Shown in pieces: positions 19,780 through 31,294 of a stretch of DNA of 64,000 nucleotides (position 1 is its first letter; each line of letters starts with the position of its first letter). Origin of the DNA: Fistulifera solaris (taxonomy: Eukaryota > Bacillariophyta > Bacillariophyceae > Naviculales > Stauroneidaceae); assembly GCA_030295235.1 (NCBI GenBank), contig AP026123.1:1-64000 (forward strand), given 5' to 3'. A model generated the notes under the pieces. The model was not told where the DNA came from, did no database searches, and saw only the letters and a list, made by a program, of their open reading frames with translations. The position numbers were made by a program, and so were the translations under genes.

Positions 19780-21974
19780 GATTGCATTGAAATAGTCTAA
19801 ACAGATAGTCAAAGAATCAAAATAAAAACTTGGGGTCATGACATGTTTGCTAAACGATTCCTGCGCGTGTTCGCTACGCTGTTGTGATCGTAGCTGAACG
19901 TTAGAATCGAAGAGAGAAATATGCGACCTAATATCATTTAAAATGCTAGCCTAGATCCATGGTGCGGATATTGATAGTCGACTGCAGTTGGAGTAAGCGG
20001 GTCGTTGAATTAGTTAATCATGATGGAGATCTGATGTTATTCTTCCGATCAAAGATAGTCCATCAGAAGAAATTAGGCTGTAATCGAAGGACCACCAGTC
20101 GCAGCTCTATTCTCTATGAAGACTCACGACCATCGACTACTAAACAAGACCCTGGTTAAATGTAGAACCCGGGAAACATTTTAGCAATGTTTCTTTGCGT
20201 TGCTGTGGCCATTGCGCGTATCGGCCTGATCAAGTTGTGACGCGGTAGCATTGTCGTTACATCATTGATGCGTATCCAGCTGGAAGCACTTAAGACACTG
20301 CTCTCCTCATTCTAAGGGTAGTCAACTCTACTATATTGCTTACTCCGTGACGTGAACTGCCGACGAGAAATCCGAGCGAGGAATGGAAAGCTTGATAGCC
20401 TTACATCATTTTTTTGGCGTCTTGACGAAACTTTCGTCATTGCCTTTCAAGCATAAATTTTCCCAAGAAACAGATAGTCGTCAAGTCGAATCCCTACTTT
20501 CTCGTAGCGCTCTCGAACCTCAACAATACCACGATAAATTCTCCACAGCACGATGCACATCGTTGTTGTGTGAAAGCTCTGCTAATCGTCATGCTGATGT
20601 TGTCACTTGATTTATTGTCGACAAAGGTAACTTCATATCGACTTCTGGTTTATTATTGGTTTGTTCAAATGACTTCGCATCAGACTCAGACACTGTCTCA
20701 TGTTTATTGCATTCATAATTGTGGTCATCTGTCTCTGCGACCTCACTGCTTGTTGCCGAACAGGGAATGTTCTCCCCTCATGGTCGGGTCGCCTTCGCCT
20801 TTCTTGCCGTTCGTAACCACCTCTTTTGGGAACAAAATCACCGTGTATATTGCAAGCAAAGATTCGACTGCTGTTGATAATAATTGACTCCGTATTGCTC
20901 ATATTTTTCGTCAAAAAAATAATGAAAACCCGTCAGTCCCGACAATGAGTCCCGTACTCGGTGCAATCAATGATGCTAAATACATTTTGAAAGGTAACAT
21001 GCATGGCGAAAATATCCCGCAACAGACAACGCTAAAAGAACACCATAGCACACGTCTTATCTTTGGTGCAAAAGCCACTGGCGGCAATCTTTCTTGGGTT
21101 TGACAGAAAGTATCCGAAACATGTCTCAGCATCTTCATCAAGGTTGACCACGTGACAAGAAAATCGCCAAAGGACCGGATCTCACAGTTGATTGCTACGT
21201 CGATACGGATCACGCTGGGCTGTACGACGCCGCTTTGCAAAGTTGTTCCGTCGATGCGAGACCACCTCATCGAATCGAGACAAGGAACGGCAATTGTTGC
21301 GTCATCAAGCGACGACCCGGTAGCACCATGAAAGACCACATGCTCATAGAAAGCACCGAGCGCAGCAAACCTTGAATAAAACTCTCTTAAAAACGAGCGC
21401 GACCGAAGGCCCTCCCATAGTCGAACACTACCCATATCGAGTTTGCGCCATAAAGCAAATTTTCGGCGACTTTTCTCAGAAGTCTTCATCAGAATTAATG
21501 AGCGCGAGATAAGACTAGGCTGCTGTACAGTTATCATGACAGATCAGCCTTCAGTCGACACATTTACCGATATTATGACAATAGTCCATCTCGGTACATC
21601 CAAGCGATTCATTCGACAAGCTCGCCTGCGACGAGAACCTTGTGAAAATTTCTCAACACAGATGGCATTCGGAAAGTCTCGCGAGTCGACAGCTTATACT
21701 TTGGATCACAAACTCTGCTTCGGGCGTATAGCAAACACGAGCAAGATTACATCAAAATCGAGGCTTGCAAGTGACAATAAGCGGTATTACAAGTATTATT
21801 GCGTCGAGCACCAACAACTGGGCGACGGGCGTTGAACAGTTTTTTGTCGACATCTAGAAACGAACAGGAGACTGTTCAATTGAATAATTTATAAGGAAAA
21901 GAAATTGACGAAATAATGAAATGAAATGAAACGAATCGAATTGAATGCCACATAATGAAAAATAATGAAAGCGC
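19780..21974. other. 2.2-kb region without a confident gene
   Basis: Several open frames of 60-210 codons occur on both strands (e.g. 20911-21537 on the minus strand, 208 codons, and 21443-21835 on the plus strand), but none shows a recognisable domain and they overlap each other. The minus-strand one has plausible but unremarkable composition (MKTSEKSRRKFALWRKL; a hydrophobic CSFSVVCCGIFSPCMLPF). A TACTCCGTG near-match to the recurrent motif starts at 20341. The region ends at the retrotransposon target site. Confidence 0.4.
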
Positions 21975-21979
21975 GAGAT

Positions 21980-22348
21980 TGTTGAATAACCAGTCACGCA
22001 CGTGTCTACAATAAACGGAAAGACATGTGCACTACATATTACATGATACTGAAAACGAGAAGCGAACAGCAATCTACCAAATCCCGAATCCTCGTTATTC
22101 AAAGAACTAACAGCTGCCGAAGGAACCTAAACTATTACTGACAAAGAACAATGCCAGCAGCTTCTGCATATTCTACATGAATCAAATGAGAACAATGAAG
22201 AGACAAACAAGAATTCAAATCAATAGGATAATTTCATTTACTAGCTCATAATTTTAACAAGCAATCCGTTTGCAGCAATCCGTTTGCACCAAGTTAATTT
22301 TGTCAAGCCCAATCCATAGACGGCTCCGGCACCTGTGGATTTCAAGAC
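21980..22348 (+). repeat. 5' LTR (369 bp)
   Basis: Starts TGTTGAATAACC and ends ATTTCAAGAC; repeated at 27802-28170. The ends were set by the GAGAT target duplication, which does not allow a canonical CA end. It contains a short internal direct repeat, GCAATCCGTTTGCA/GCAATCCGTTTGCA, near its 3' part. Confidence 0.9.
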
Positions 22349-22370
22349 GCTTCCTCTGCGCCAAGTGACC
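22349..22370 (+). promoter_or_regulatory. Putative primer binding site matching a tRNA 5' end
   Basis: The 22 bases right after the 5' LTR, reverse-complemented, read GGTCACT-T-G-GCGC-AG-AGG-AAGC: a seven-base acceptor strand, U8, G9, D-stem GCGC and D-loop AG..GG..A. This resembles the first 22 nt of a tRNA rather than its 3' end, so priming by a 5' tRNA fragment is inferred, as in Copia, which uses an internal tRNA fragment. Confidence 0.5.
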
Positions 22371-22412
22371 ATAAAGCTCCGCACTTTATAACAACTACTT
22401 CGTTCCGACGAA

Positions 22413-23660
22413 ATGGCTGACGCTAACGCCGAACAACGCCAACCAAAACCTCGCTGCTCCCGTAGCAGTAGCCTTTGCTCTAAGCCCCGGCTTGAGCACC
22501 CACCATGTCATCGACTTCTCTACTCGCGAAGGATCTCGCCTCTACGAAATGGTGACCAAGCAGATTGGAGATGAACGATTCGACTGCGATCCCGGTCGCA
22601 TGCGCTCTCCTTCATCGAAGGACTTAGCATCCGTGCTAGCAACTTTGGTTGGGGGCCGATCTTCAACATCCCCCGACGATATCGAAGCCATCGAGCCTGT
22701 CCAGAACACCACCAACCTCCTCTCCAACTACGGAGACATTACTTTGGAGCACATTCAAGCTCACGCGCTACATACATCAGTACCCAGTCCCGTGCAGCTT
22801 AAGACTCCTACATGGCAGCCAACTGCCTCATTTCCTCTCTAAGCCCAGCCGCCATCGATCGCATCACGATCTGGCGGGACCAGTACACCTTTGATGGTAT
22901 CCCCAGCGGGCCTTGCCTGTTCAAAGTCATCATCCGTGAGACTTACATTGACACAAATGCAACGGTCACGCACATTCGCACGCAGCTCTCCAGTTTGGAC
23001 CAGTACTTACCTAAGATTCAGCACAACATCACCAAGATGAACCAGCAAGTTAAACAGCTATTGGAAGGCTTGGCAGCGCGAGGAGAAACCACAAACAATC
23101 TTCTTGCGAATCTCTTTAAGGGTTACAAGGCAGCCTCCGATCGCACCTTTGTCAACTACATCCTGAAGAAAGAAGAAGATTACCACGAAGGTCTTCCCGA
23201 TGACACCGGATCACCTCATGAACCTAGCAGATAACAAGTACAAGACCTTGGTACAACTTTCTCTATGGAACACGGCCGGAAGAAGAAAAGATTCTCGCAT
23301 TGGAGGCAAAACTCCAAAAGTTGGAAAGCAAAAAGAAGACCGAAAACAAGCCAAAGCATCAAGCCAAAAGCAAACCCCAGCGCAACAGAAACACTCCCAA
23401 GCCAGACTGGATGTCGGTGCCTCCAAAGGACGACGAACCCAAGCAGAAAACAGTTGAGGGAAGCGAGTACTTCTGGTGCGAAAAGCATAGCTCATGGGGC
23501 AAACACAAGACGGTTGATTGTCGCCAAGCCAACATCCGCAGACCGGGAGTCTCCAAACCCGAAGGCGAAGAAAGAGCTATTCGTCAAAGCGCTAGCTGCA
23601 CTCCTCAATGACAGCGACAGCGATGAGGACGACAACGAAGATGAGTATTCGGACGCGAAG
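22413..23660 (+). CDS. Retrotransposon gag region (interrupted)
   Basis: Capsid-type polyprotein. Reading starts near ATG 22413 (MADANAEQ), shifts to a frame containing STHHVIDFSTREGSRLYEMV, then to one containing RITIWRDQYTFDGIPSGP, and later shows a Lys/Pro-rich linker and the nucleocapsid-like motif WCEKHSSWGKHKTVDC. An acidic end (NDSDSDEDDNEDEYSD) finishes about 23660. At least three frame changes occur, so no single intact product is encoded as written. Confidence 0.8.
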
Positions 23661-24059
23661 TGACAACGAAGCAAGCGACAGTGAATGACTTACCAAGTCT
23701 ATCTGGCGGTACCTCAGCTTCAGCTGGGACTGGCTTCTTGCCTGCACCGCAACCCTGATCTACTGCTTGTTCTTTGACCACGTTAATGACATTGCGACCG
23801 CTACATTCCTAAACGACTTCGAAAGGAAACCATTAGCAAGCGATTGAAAACACTTGGTCAACGGGTCTGCAGTCCAATTCAGACTTACCTGGTCCGCATT
23901 CACACAGTATGGATACGAAATTCCACGACCCGAACGGTCCTTCACAAGAGGCGAAAAGCAGCAAGGCAGGCACTCTACTTTTCTCATACACCACTCATTC
24001 GATTCCGCAATCCAATAGCCAGATGGTGGAGACAATGGAAACTGGGCGTCAAAGGAGAT

Positions 24060-27000
24060 ATGTGTTAATGATGACAGCGATGTGTTACAGTGCAAACGCG
24101 GTCCCACAAGTACTTACCAAGACTTTTGATACCGATTCAGTTCCAGTTGGTGTCGACAATAGATGCTCAGCGTGCATCTCCCATGTCGCGAACGGACTTT
24201 ATTGGAAAACTACAGGAGACCAACTTGATTATCAAAGGCTTTGGCGGTAACCGCACCAGCAATGTGATGAAAGGCACTCTGAAATGGTCATGGGAAAATG
24301 ATGAGGGCAAGATGACATCATTCACGATTCCAAACTCATACTACGTACCAGACGGCAAAGTTCGACTTCTATCACCGCAACATTGGGCAAAATACACCGG
24401 AAACAAACTCTCTGGATGTGATACCACGAGCAAACATGCGATTCTGTATTGGGGCAGCAACAAGAAAACAATTCCGATTGATCCACGCTCAAACGCGTTG
24501 CAACGTTTACTCCGCCCCTGGCTTCCGCGAATTTCAAACCTTCTGCGCTTCAAGCATCGATTCCTGACGATGAAGACGACAATCCGCTTTGTTTCGATGC
24601 AAACACAGTCGACACAACACCTTCAGAGGGAGCGAGCGCAGATTCAGAGGGAGCTGAACCATTTCGCAGCCGCACAGTTGACTTCGAGTTCGAGGGCAAT
24701 CAACAACAACACAAACCGGTCATACAGGAAAGTGACACAACATCAAGTCAAACAGTTCCAGCAGCCAAATTGCTCACTTACCATCGTCTTTATGGTCATG
24801 CGCCAATGGAGAAGCTTCAGGAATTGGCGAAGCAAGGAGTTATTCCATACCGACTTGCAACGTGTCCGACACCGGTGTGCACCGCCCTGTTTTTACGGAA
24901 AAGCAACAAAGCGTCAGTGGCGAACGAAACCAGCTAAACAAAGCAAAACCCTTCACAAGCCTACTCACCCCGGCGAAGTTGTTGCTGTGGATCAAATGGT
25001 ATCACCCACGCCCTGGCCTCATTGCGCAGCTCACAGGAATCTTGACGACAAAACGCTATTTGTACGCCACCGTCTTCGCCGACCTTTATTCCAGCTTGAG
25101 TTATGTTCACCTGCAAAAGACACAAAGTGCGAGTGAGACCTTGGAAGCAAAACACGCTTTTGAACAATACGCTCGAAATTGTGGAGTCGAAAAGATCAAA
25201 CACTATCATGCCGACAATGGAATTTTCAATTCGAACACTTGGGTCAACGATTGCGTAACAAACGGTCAGGGACTTTCCTTTGCAGGAGTTGGAGCACATC
25301 ATCAAAATGGCAAAGCTGAACGCCGCATAGGACAATTGCAAGAACTCACTCGAGCGATGCTGATCGATGCACAACACAAGTGGCCGCAAGCCATCACAAC
25401 TCACCTGTGGCCTTATGCTTTGCGCATGGCAAACGATTCCATCAACCACATGCCAAACATGAAGCACCCTGAGCTCGTACTCCTTATCAACTCTTCAGCC
25501 TACACGGATATTCATTCGAATCCAATTCATTGGAAACCATTCGGTTGCCCAGTATTTGTTCTTGACGCCAGCTTCAAAGAGGAAAAAGTCGGATATTTCA
25601 CAAATGGCGTCTGCGCTCAGCACATCTCGGAATTTATTTGGGACGTTCTCCAGTACACAGCCGTTCTGTCGCCCTGGTACTGAACCCAGACACAAGACTC
25701 GTCAGTCCCCAGTTTCACGTCAAATTTGATTCGAAATTCCAAACTGTTCCGGACCTTGCGAAAACATGTTTGTGGCAACTCAAAGCCGGTTTTATTGCCG
25801 CTCCAAGCGCAAATCCTCAGCAATCCACGCCTACATTGTCGGATACACCTACTGCTCCACCCGCCGACCTCTCTCTGTTACCGATGCCGCTGCCGACCGC
25901 GCACCACCTGATGACAATGTTCCGTCCACCGATCGTCAACCTGAACCACTTTCCTCTCCATCGCCACCACAATCTCAGAGGGAGAGACGCAGCACTCGCC
26001 AACGACGTCCCGTTACTCGATTAATAGAGATCATGATCGCGAATGTTCGCTAGTGAAGTCAGTCAATCATCGGCCGACATCAAAGGGGAACTTTTTGCTT
26101 ACGAATCTCTTCAAACCGCCTCAGCAAAACTCAATCCACCGGATCCATTCTATGTTTTCAAAACGAGCGCCGACCCCGATTCAATGTATTTGCATCAAGC
26201 TCGCAAACAACCCGATTGGCCGGAGTTTTCCAAAGGCATGGACGCCCGAAATCGAGGATCAAATGGCAAATGGAAATTTCTCATTGTTTCCAAGGAGTCA
26301 AGTTCCAGAGGGAGCAACGATTCTACCAACAGTATGGCAACTTCGTCGCAAACGAGACACTATGACACGCGAAGTCAAGAAGTGGAAAGCGCGACTGACT
26401 ATTGATGGGTCACGGATGAAATATGGTCGCGACTATGAATTGACCTACTCTCCGGTTGCTAATTGGACTTCAATCCGCTTGTTACTAGCAATGGTGATCA
26501 TACATGGTTGGCATACTGAAGCAACTCGATTATGTTCAGGCATTTCCTCAGAGCCAGCGACAAAGAAATTTATCTGTCCATTCCGAAAGGATATACAATA
26601 CACGGAGCATCCCCCGGACGATTATGTTCTGAAAGTCCACAAGAATGTTTATGGAGCAAAGGATGCAAGTCGAACATGGTTCCTTTATTTGCGAAAGAAA
26701 CTATTTGAGATCGGTTTCAAGCAATCGGAATACGACGAATGTGTGTTTTACTACAAGAGCACGATGTATGTTCTACATACCGGCGACAGTATTCTTGGAG
26801 GTCCTAATGAAAAGGAAATTGAGGAAATTATTGAAAAGATGAAACAGATCAAACTAGACATTACAGTTGAGGGAGATTTATCGGATTTTCTGGGAGTTAA
26901 TATCAACAGGATCGATGAATCAACAATTGAATTGAAACAGCCACATCTCATCGACCGATAATCAAAGACATGAAATTCGACCAGAAGGAAGTTAAAACAA

Positions 27001-27781
27001 AGGATATTCCAATGGCATCATCGAAGCTACTTTTGCAGCATCCCAAATCGCCGCCATTTGACAAAAGTTTTCATTACACTTCAGTCATCGGAAAAATGAA
27101 CTACCTGACGCGAGGATCCAGGCCAGACATCGCCTATGCGGTACATCAATGCGCGCTTTGCATCAAACCCAAGGAAAGAACATGGAGATGCAATGAGATG
27201 GCTTACAAAGTATCTGATAGGGACAAGGGACAAAGGAATGATTCTGCACCCAGACGTCTCTAGAAGCTTGGAAGTTCATGTCGACGCCCGATTTCGCAGG
27301 CAATTGGGATCCAGAGATCGCTTTTGAGGACCTAAACACAGCTCGCTCCAGACACGGATTTTTCATCACCTATGCCGGAGTATTGTTGCATCACAAGAGT
27401 CAACTTCAGACAGAGATTGCATTGAGTTCCATCGAGAGCGAATTCACCGGATTGAGCTACGCACTCAGAGATGCAATTCCTATCATGAACACTTTGAAGG
27501 AGATGCAATCACTCGGATTTGATGTGAAAGAGTGGAGGCCAAAAGTCCATTGCAAAGTATTTGAGGACAACTCGGGAGCTCTGGAAATCGCAAAAGTTCC
27601 GAAGGCTCGACCAAGGACGAAGCATTTGAATGTCAAACTGCACCATTTTCGGTCATACGTTGACAGCGGAGATATAACAATCCACAAAATCGATACTCTT
27701 GAACAAGTTGCGGATATTCTAACGAAACCACTCACATTTGATCTCTTTGCCAAACATCGGAAGGCAATTCTCGGATGGTGA
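24060..27781 (+). CDS. Retrotransposon pol region: protease-like, integrase, RT, RNase H (interrupted)
   Basis: Protease-like text near 24130-24350 includes DSVPVGVDNRCSACISH. The integrase zinc region (YHRLYGHAPMEKL...CPTPVCTACFYGKA) lies near 24780-24900, and the catalytic core has an Asp in AVDQMV, Asp in YHADNGIF and Glu in NGKAERRIGQLQ (to about 25340). Reverse transcriptase runs 26050-26960 (KARLTIDGSRMKYGRDY; VYGAKDASRTWF) but its active-site stretch reads VLHTGDSILGGP where Copia elements have two adjacent Asp. RNase H follows to 27781 (SSIESEFTGLSYALRDA; DNSGALEIAK; RTKHLNVKLHHFR; VADILTKPL). Multiple frame changes occur throughout. Confidence 0.85.
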
Positions 27782-27786
27782 GATCG

Positions 27787-27801
27787 CAGTTCGAGAGGGA
27801 G
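27787..27801 (+). promoter_or_regulatory. Polypurine tract before the 3' LTR
   Basis: CAGTTCGAGAGGGAG, ending in the purine run GAGAGGGAG, directly precedes the 3' LTR; this is the expected start of plus-strand synthesis for LTR elements. Confidence 0.75.
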
Positions 27802-28170
27802 TGTTGAATAACCAGTCACGCACGTGTCTACAATAAACGGAAAGACATGTGCACTACATATTACATGATACTGAAAACGAGAAGCGAACAGCAATCTACC
27901 AAATCCCGAATCCTCGTTATTCAAAGAACTAACAGCTGCCGAAGGAACCTAAACTATTACTGACAAAGAACAATGCCAGCAGCTTCTGCATATTCTACAT
28001 GAATCAAATGAGAACAATGAAGAGACAAACAAGAATTCAAATCAATAGGATAATTTCATTTACTAGCTCATAATTTTAACAAGCAATCCGTTTGCAGCAA
28101 TCCGTTTGCACCAAGTTAATTTTGTCAAGCCCAATCCATAGACGGCTCCGGCACCTGTGGATTTCAAGAC
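27802..28170 (+). repeat. 3' LTR (369 bp)
   Basis: Same length as the 5' LTR and no difference found by eye; followed by the GAGAT target duplication at 28171-28175. Confidence 0.9.
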
Positions 28171-28175
28171 GAGAT

Positions 28176-28626
28176 GCGTAATTACTTGTACTTGTACAGT
28201 ATAGGCTCGATATCTCGAAGAATCAATCTCGATGCTCGATCATTTCATTCATGACTCAAATGCAGTCGTGGTTAAAGCCGGAAAACACTGTGGCCTGTAG
28301 ACTAGTGAAAAATAAATGAATTTTCCAATCAATTAATTTGCACAATAAAAAAAAATTCGTGCCAATATTAACAACGCAAAAAACATTATATTCGAGCACA
28401 TGGTGGCATAACTATTTTCATAGCATGATGATAGCCATTGGTGATCATTGGCACAAGAGAGCTTTCTCAGCACAGTTTGCCCTATGACTGGATTTCAATC
28501 ATGAGTGCCTCCTTTTTTGCAGTTTTTGCAGCAGCGCTTTTGTTTTTACTCCGTATACCAGGTATTATCTACTGTGCTGTTGATGGTCATCATTCATCAT
28601 ATTCATAGCCTCTCGCACAGCGCACA
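28176..28626. other. Intergenic promoter region of the beta-like gene
   Basis: No gene. Contains GTAC-rich text near 28183, an exact TACTCCGTA at 28547-28555 about 70 bases before the start codon of the next gene, and AT-rich sequence. Confidence 0.4.
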
Positions 28627-29512
28627 ATGAAGCCTTCTTCATCATTAACACGTATTTTACTGCTTCTTCTGTTGAATGTAGAGAAATCGGCCGGCAATTC
28701 ACTTTTCATGGGATTAGTTGGGCGTGATTTCGTTCTTCTCGCTGCTGATACATTTGTCACTCAATCCTGGCAAATTCAAACAGTACAAGATCCCATTCGT
28801 GTGCATCGTAACATGGCTTTTGTCAGCTCGAGTCAGCGCTTATTGAATATTGTTGAAACGCATGCGATCGCAGAGGAATACAATCAACTGGACTCGGTCG
28901 GATCCGATGTAACAATTGTGGAGGCGACGACCGGTCTCATTCAGCAACAAAGGCCTCCTTCCTTGCAAGTTGAAGGAATGGCGCAGTTTCTTCGACAGTG
29001 TTTGATGCGACAAGATATTGAAACAGGTTGTTTAGTCGCAGGAATGACGGAACGCAATCAACACGACGAAAGCACAAACGATGACGATTCCTTCTCGTGT
29101 CACGTTGTACAATCGCAACTGTCACAAGTGTTGACGACAGCGGATCGTCTACTTCCTCCGTTGCTAGATGCATCTCTCGCTACTAGTAACCAACCTGTCG
29201 CTGTAGACAACACGAACGAACCTCTCTACCAGCCATGTTTGTACTGGCTGGATGCGCACGGTTCTCTGTTGAATGTTCGTTACGCAGCAATAGGATACGC
29301 GAGTTCCTGGATGTGGGCTTGGATCGATCAGAAATACCGTCCAGATATGACGTTGACTGAAGCAATCTCGCTTCTTACTGAAGGTTGGAGAACGTTACAA
29401 GCGTCACGATCTTTTTTGCAATCGAAACTATGTTTGAAATACATGGACGCAGAGGGGGGAATGGCATGTCGTCGATGAGAAGAGCGTCGAGGGCACGTTT
29501 ACTACTCAGTAG
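28627..29512 (+). CDS. Divergent proteasome beta-type (beta4/PSMB2-like) protein with signal peptide
   Basis: The core NSLFMGLVGRDFVLLAADTFV and the following HRNMAFVSSSQRLLNIVE match the start of the 20S beta4 subunit (SLIGIQGPDYVLVASD-type), an inactive subunit lacking the catalytic Thr. It is preceded by MKPSSSLTRILLLLLLNVEKSAG, a strong signal-peptide-like segment; no other ATG lies between it and the fold, so the presequence is part of the only possible protein. Later family-like segments are QFLRQCLMRQDIETGCLVAG, CLYWLDAHGSLLNVRYAAIGYAS and TEAISLLTEGWRTLQ, with an extra loop of about 60 residues between strands. The six-G run 29454-29459 appears one base too long: the natural C-terminus continues EWHVVDEKSVEG to a stop at 29512. 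Whether it enters a proteasome is unknown. Confidence 0.78.
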
Positions 29513-30239
29513 CGACTGGGTTATGGAATGTTAAGATGTGCATTACAAACGAAACCGCGTCAGCGGTTATGCGAGAAAGAACTGCGCGCGCTTTCTTGTT
29601 TGATTTGTGATCTCGAATTTACGAAGAGTTGAGATTTGTAATCAAAGGACGGCAAAGGCATTAATCAAGCGGTGTCAAGTCGGAAAAGTGTGTTCGTAGA
29701 CTTTGGAACGAACTGGTGTTGATGCACTTACAAACGAAGGACATAGTCAGTTACCCCTTTAATTTCAATTTCGTCATATATGTCGACTGAAAGGTGTTTC
29801 AAGTAGACGAGAAAGTTTCGACTGCTCAAATTCGGCGGTGCATTGATATCGCAGCTCGGACAAAAAAAACAGCAATGTAATGGGGTGTTAAATCATAAAT
29901 ATCTTCGTGAGCTTCCATCTCGCGAGGTTTTGTTGATCATCAGTCATTGACACAATTTTCCGTGACAGCTATCTTGGTTCTCTTCTTTTGGATCAAAAGG
30001 GGCGCAACGGATCTTAGCAACCTTGGTTTTTCGCAGGAACTAAAGAAAGCCACTCAACAGCTTCAGGTAGACTACGGAATATTGAGCGACATGACATTTG
30101 GCACTCGGAATTGATCTAGAATCGTAGACCTAGCGCCTGCGGTAGCTCTAGACATTAGACTCTAGAGAGACGAGATTATGGTCTAGATGATCATAGCATC
30201 ATAGACTAGATTACAAAAGTGATAAAACGGAAAAGCGGT
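29513..30239. other. Intergenic, no gene supported
   Basis: Sequence after the beta-like gene. From about 30100 it has many TCTAGA-rich words (GATCTAGAATCGTAGACCTAG and similar) leading into the palindrome array. No coding signal is seen. Confidence 0.45.
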
Positions 30240-30850
30240 TCCAGACGTTTAGGAATTGTTGGTTTGGTTCTACGAGAGTCTATGGTCCTTCCAGAAATTC
30301 TGGAATAGAAGCTTTTGGTCAATCAGAAATTCTGTGGAGTTTCCAGGAATTCAGGAATAGGTGTTTTGGGTCAAACAGAGATTCTGTAGTAGTACAAGAA
30401 ATTCTGGAATCGCTGATTTGGTCAAACAAAGAATCTTTCTAGAAAATCTGGAATTCGTGTTTGGGTCAAACATAGTTTCTTTGGTCGTTCCAGAGACTCT
30501 GGAAAGTGTGTTTTGTATGAAACAGAGATTCTGTGGTCGTTCCAGAAATTCTGGAAACGGTGATGCGGGGCAAACAGAGATTCTGTGTAGCTTTCTGAAA
30601 TTCAGGAAGCATCGGTGATTTGTGATTTGTGATTTGGGTCAAACAAAATTTCTTTGGTCGTTCGAGATTCTGGAAACTGTGTTTTGTACGAAACAGAGAT
30701 TCTGTAGTTGTTCCAGAATTTCTGGAATGTTAAGACTATACTTCAGATCAAACAGAGATTCGGTGGTCGTTCCAGAAATTCTGGAATCGAAGCTTTGGGT
30801 CAAACAACGCGATGTTCTGTCGTCGTTTCAGAAAACGACGAAATGCAAGA
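30240..30850. repeat. Degenerate tandem array of TTCCAGAAATTCTGGAA palindromes
   Basis: About ten diverged units of roughly 55-62 bases, each with a variant of CCAGAAATTCTGGAA followed by GGGTCAAACAGAGATTCTGTGG. The palindromic core contains TTCnnGAA twice, the arrangement of heat-shock-factor binding sites. Open frames across it are produced by the repeat itself. Confidence 0.75.
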
Positions 30851-31294
30851 TTTTCGTTGACTCGATCCTCCCAGTGAGAAAGTAAGTGAAGCAAGATGAC
30901 TTACGGGGGCGAGCGGCGAGCCAAACAGAGCCAAACGAGCATGATTATGGGATAGACGTGAAGGCGCGCTTTATCGTGCACTTTTTCGCAATATGGGCTG
31001 ACGATACAGTAGCACGCAACAAAGTAAGACCATGACCCCGTAATGACGGTTGGATTTTCGTATTGTAGTAGTTGCGAGTCCATATCTACAACTGTGCGAA
31101 AACTTTTGATACGTAAAATGAGTTACATTGCGAGCTTCTGTCGTGCCTCTTATCTTCTGCTAGGAAACATGACTTTATAAGAAAGTTTTTACTAATTGAT
31201 GTGTTACGGAGTTTGATTGACTATCAGGTATACATGAAATTTCAGTTTATAAGATCTCGAGTTTCTCTTCTTCACAGCGTCTCCTTTTCGGTTG
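30851..31294. other. Intergenic, no gene supported
   Basis: Sequence between the palindrome array and the 3' end of the minus-strand LRR-like gene. No coding signal is seen on either strand. Confidence 0.4.

Larger units (their letters stand above)
21980..28170 (+). mobile_element. Ty1/Copia-type LTR retrotransposon, full-length
   Basis: A 6.2-kb element bounded by two direct repeats of 369 bases that I read as identical, and flanked by the five-base target duplication GAGAT (21975-21979 and 28171-28175). Internal order is gag, protease-like, integrase, reverse transcriptase, RNase H, the Copia order. The gag knuckle-like motif YFWCEKHSSWGKHKTVDC is of the form seen in diatom (CoDi-type) elements. 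The coding part is split into many frames by single-base shifts, and the reverse transcriptase active site is altered. Indistinguishable LTRs imply a recent insertion. Confidence 0.93.

Noticed and set aside
20911-21537. 208-codon minus-strand frame as a gene
   Set aside because: No recognisable domain, overlapped by another open frame, and in a region otherwise lacking coding signals.
30361-30885. Two 85-87-codon open frames with periodic FCSRSRNSG-like text
   Set aside because: Products of the palindrome array rather than genes.
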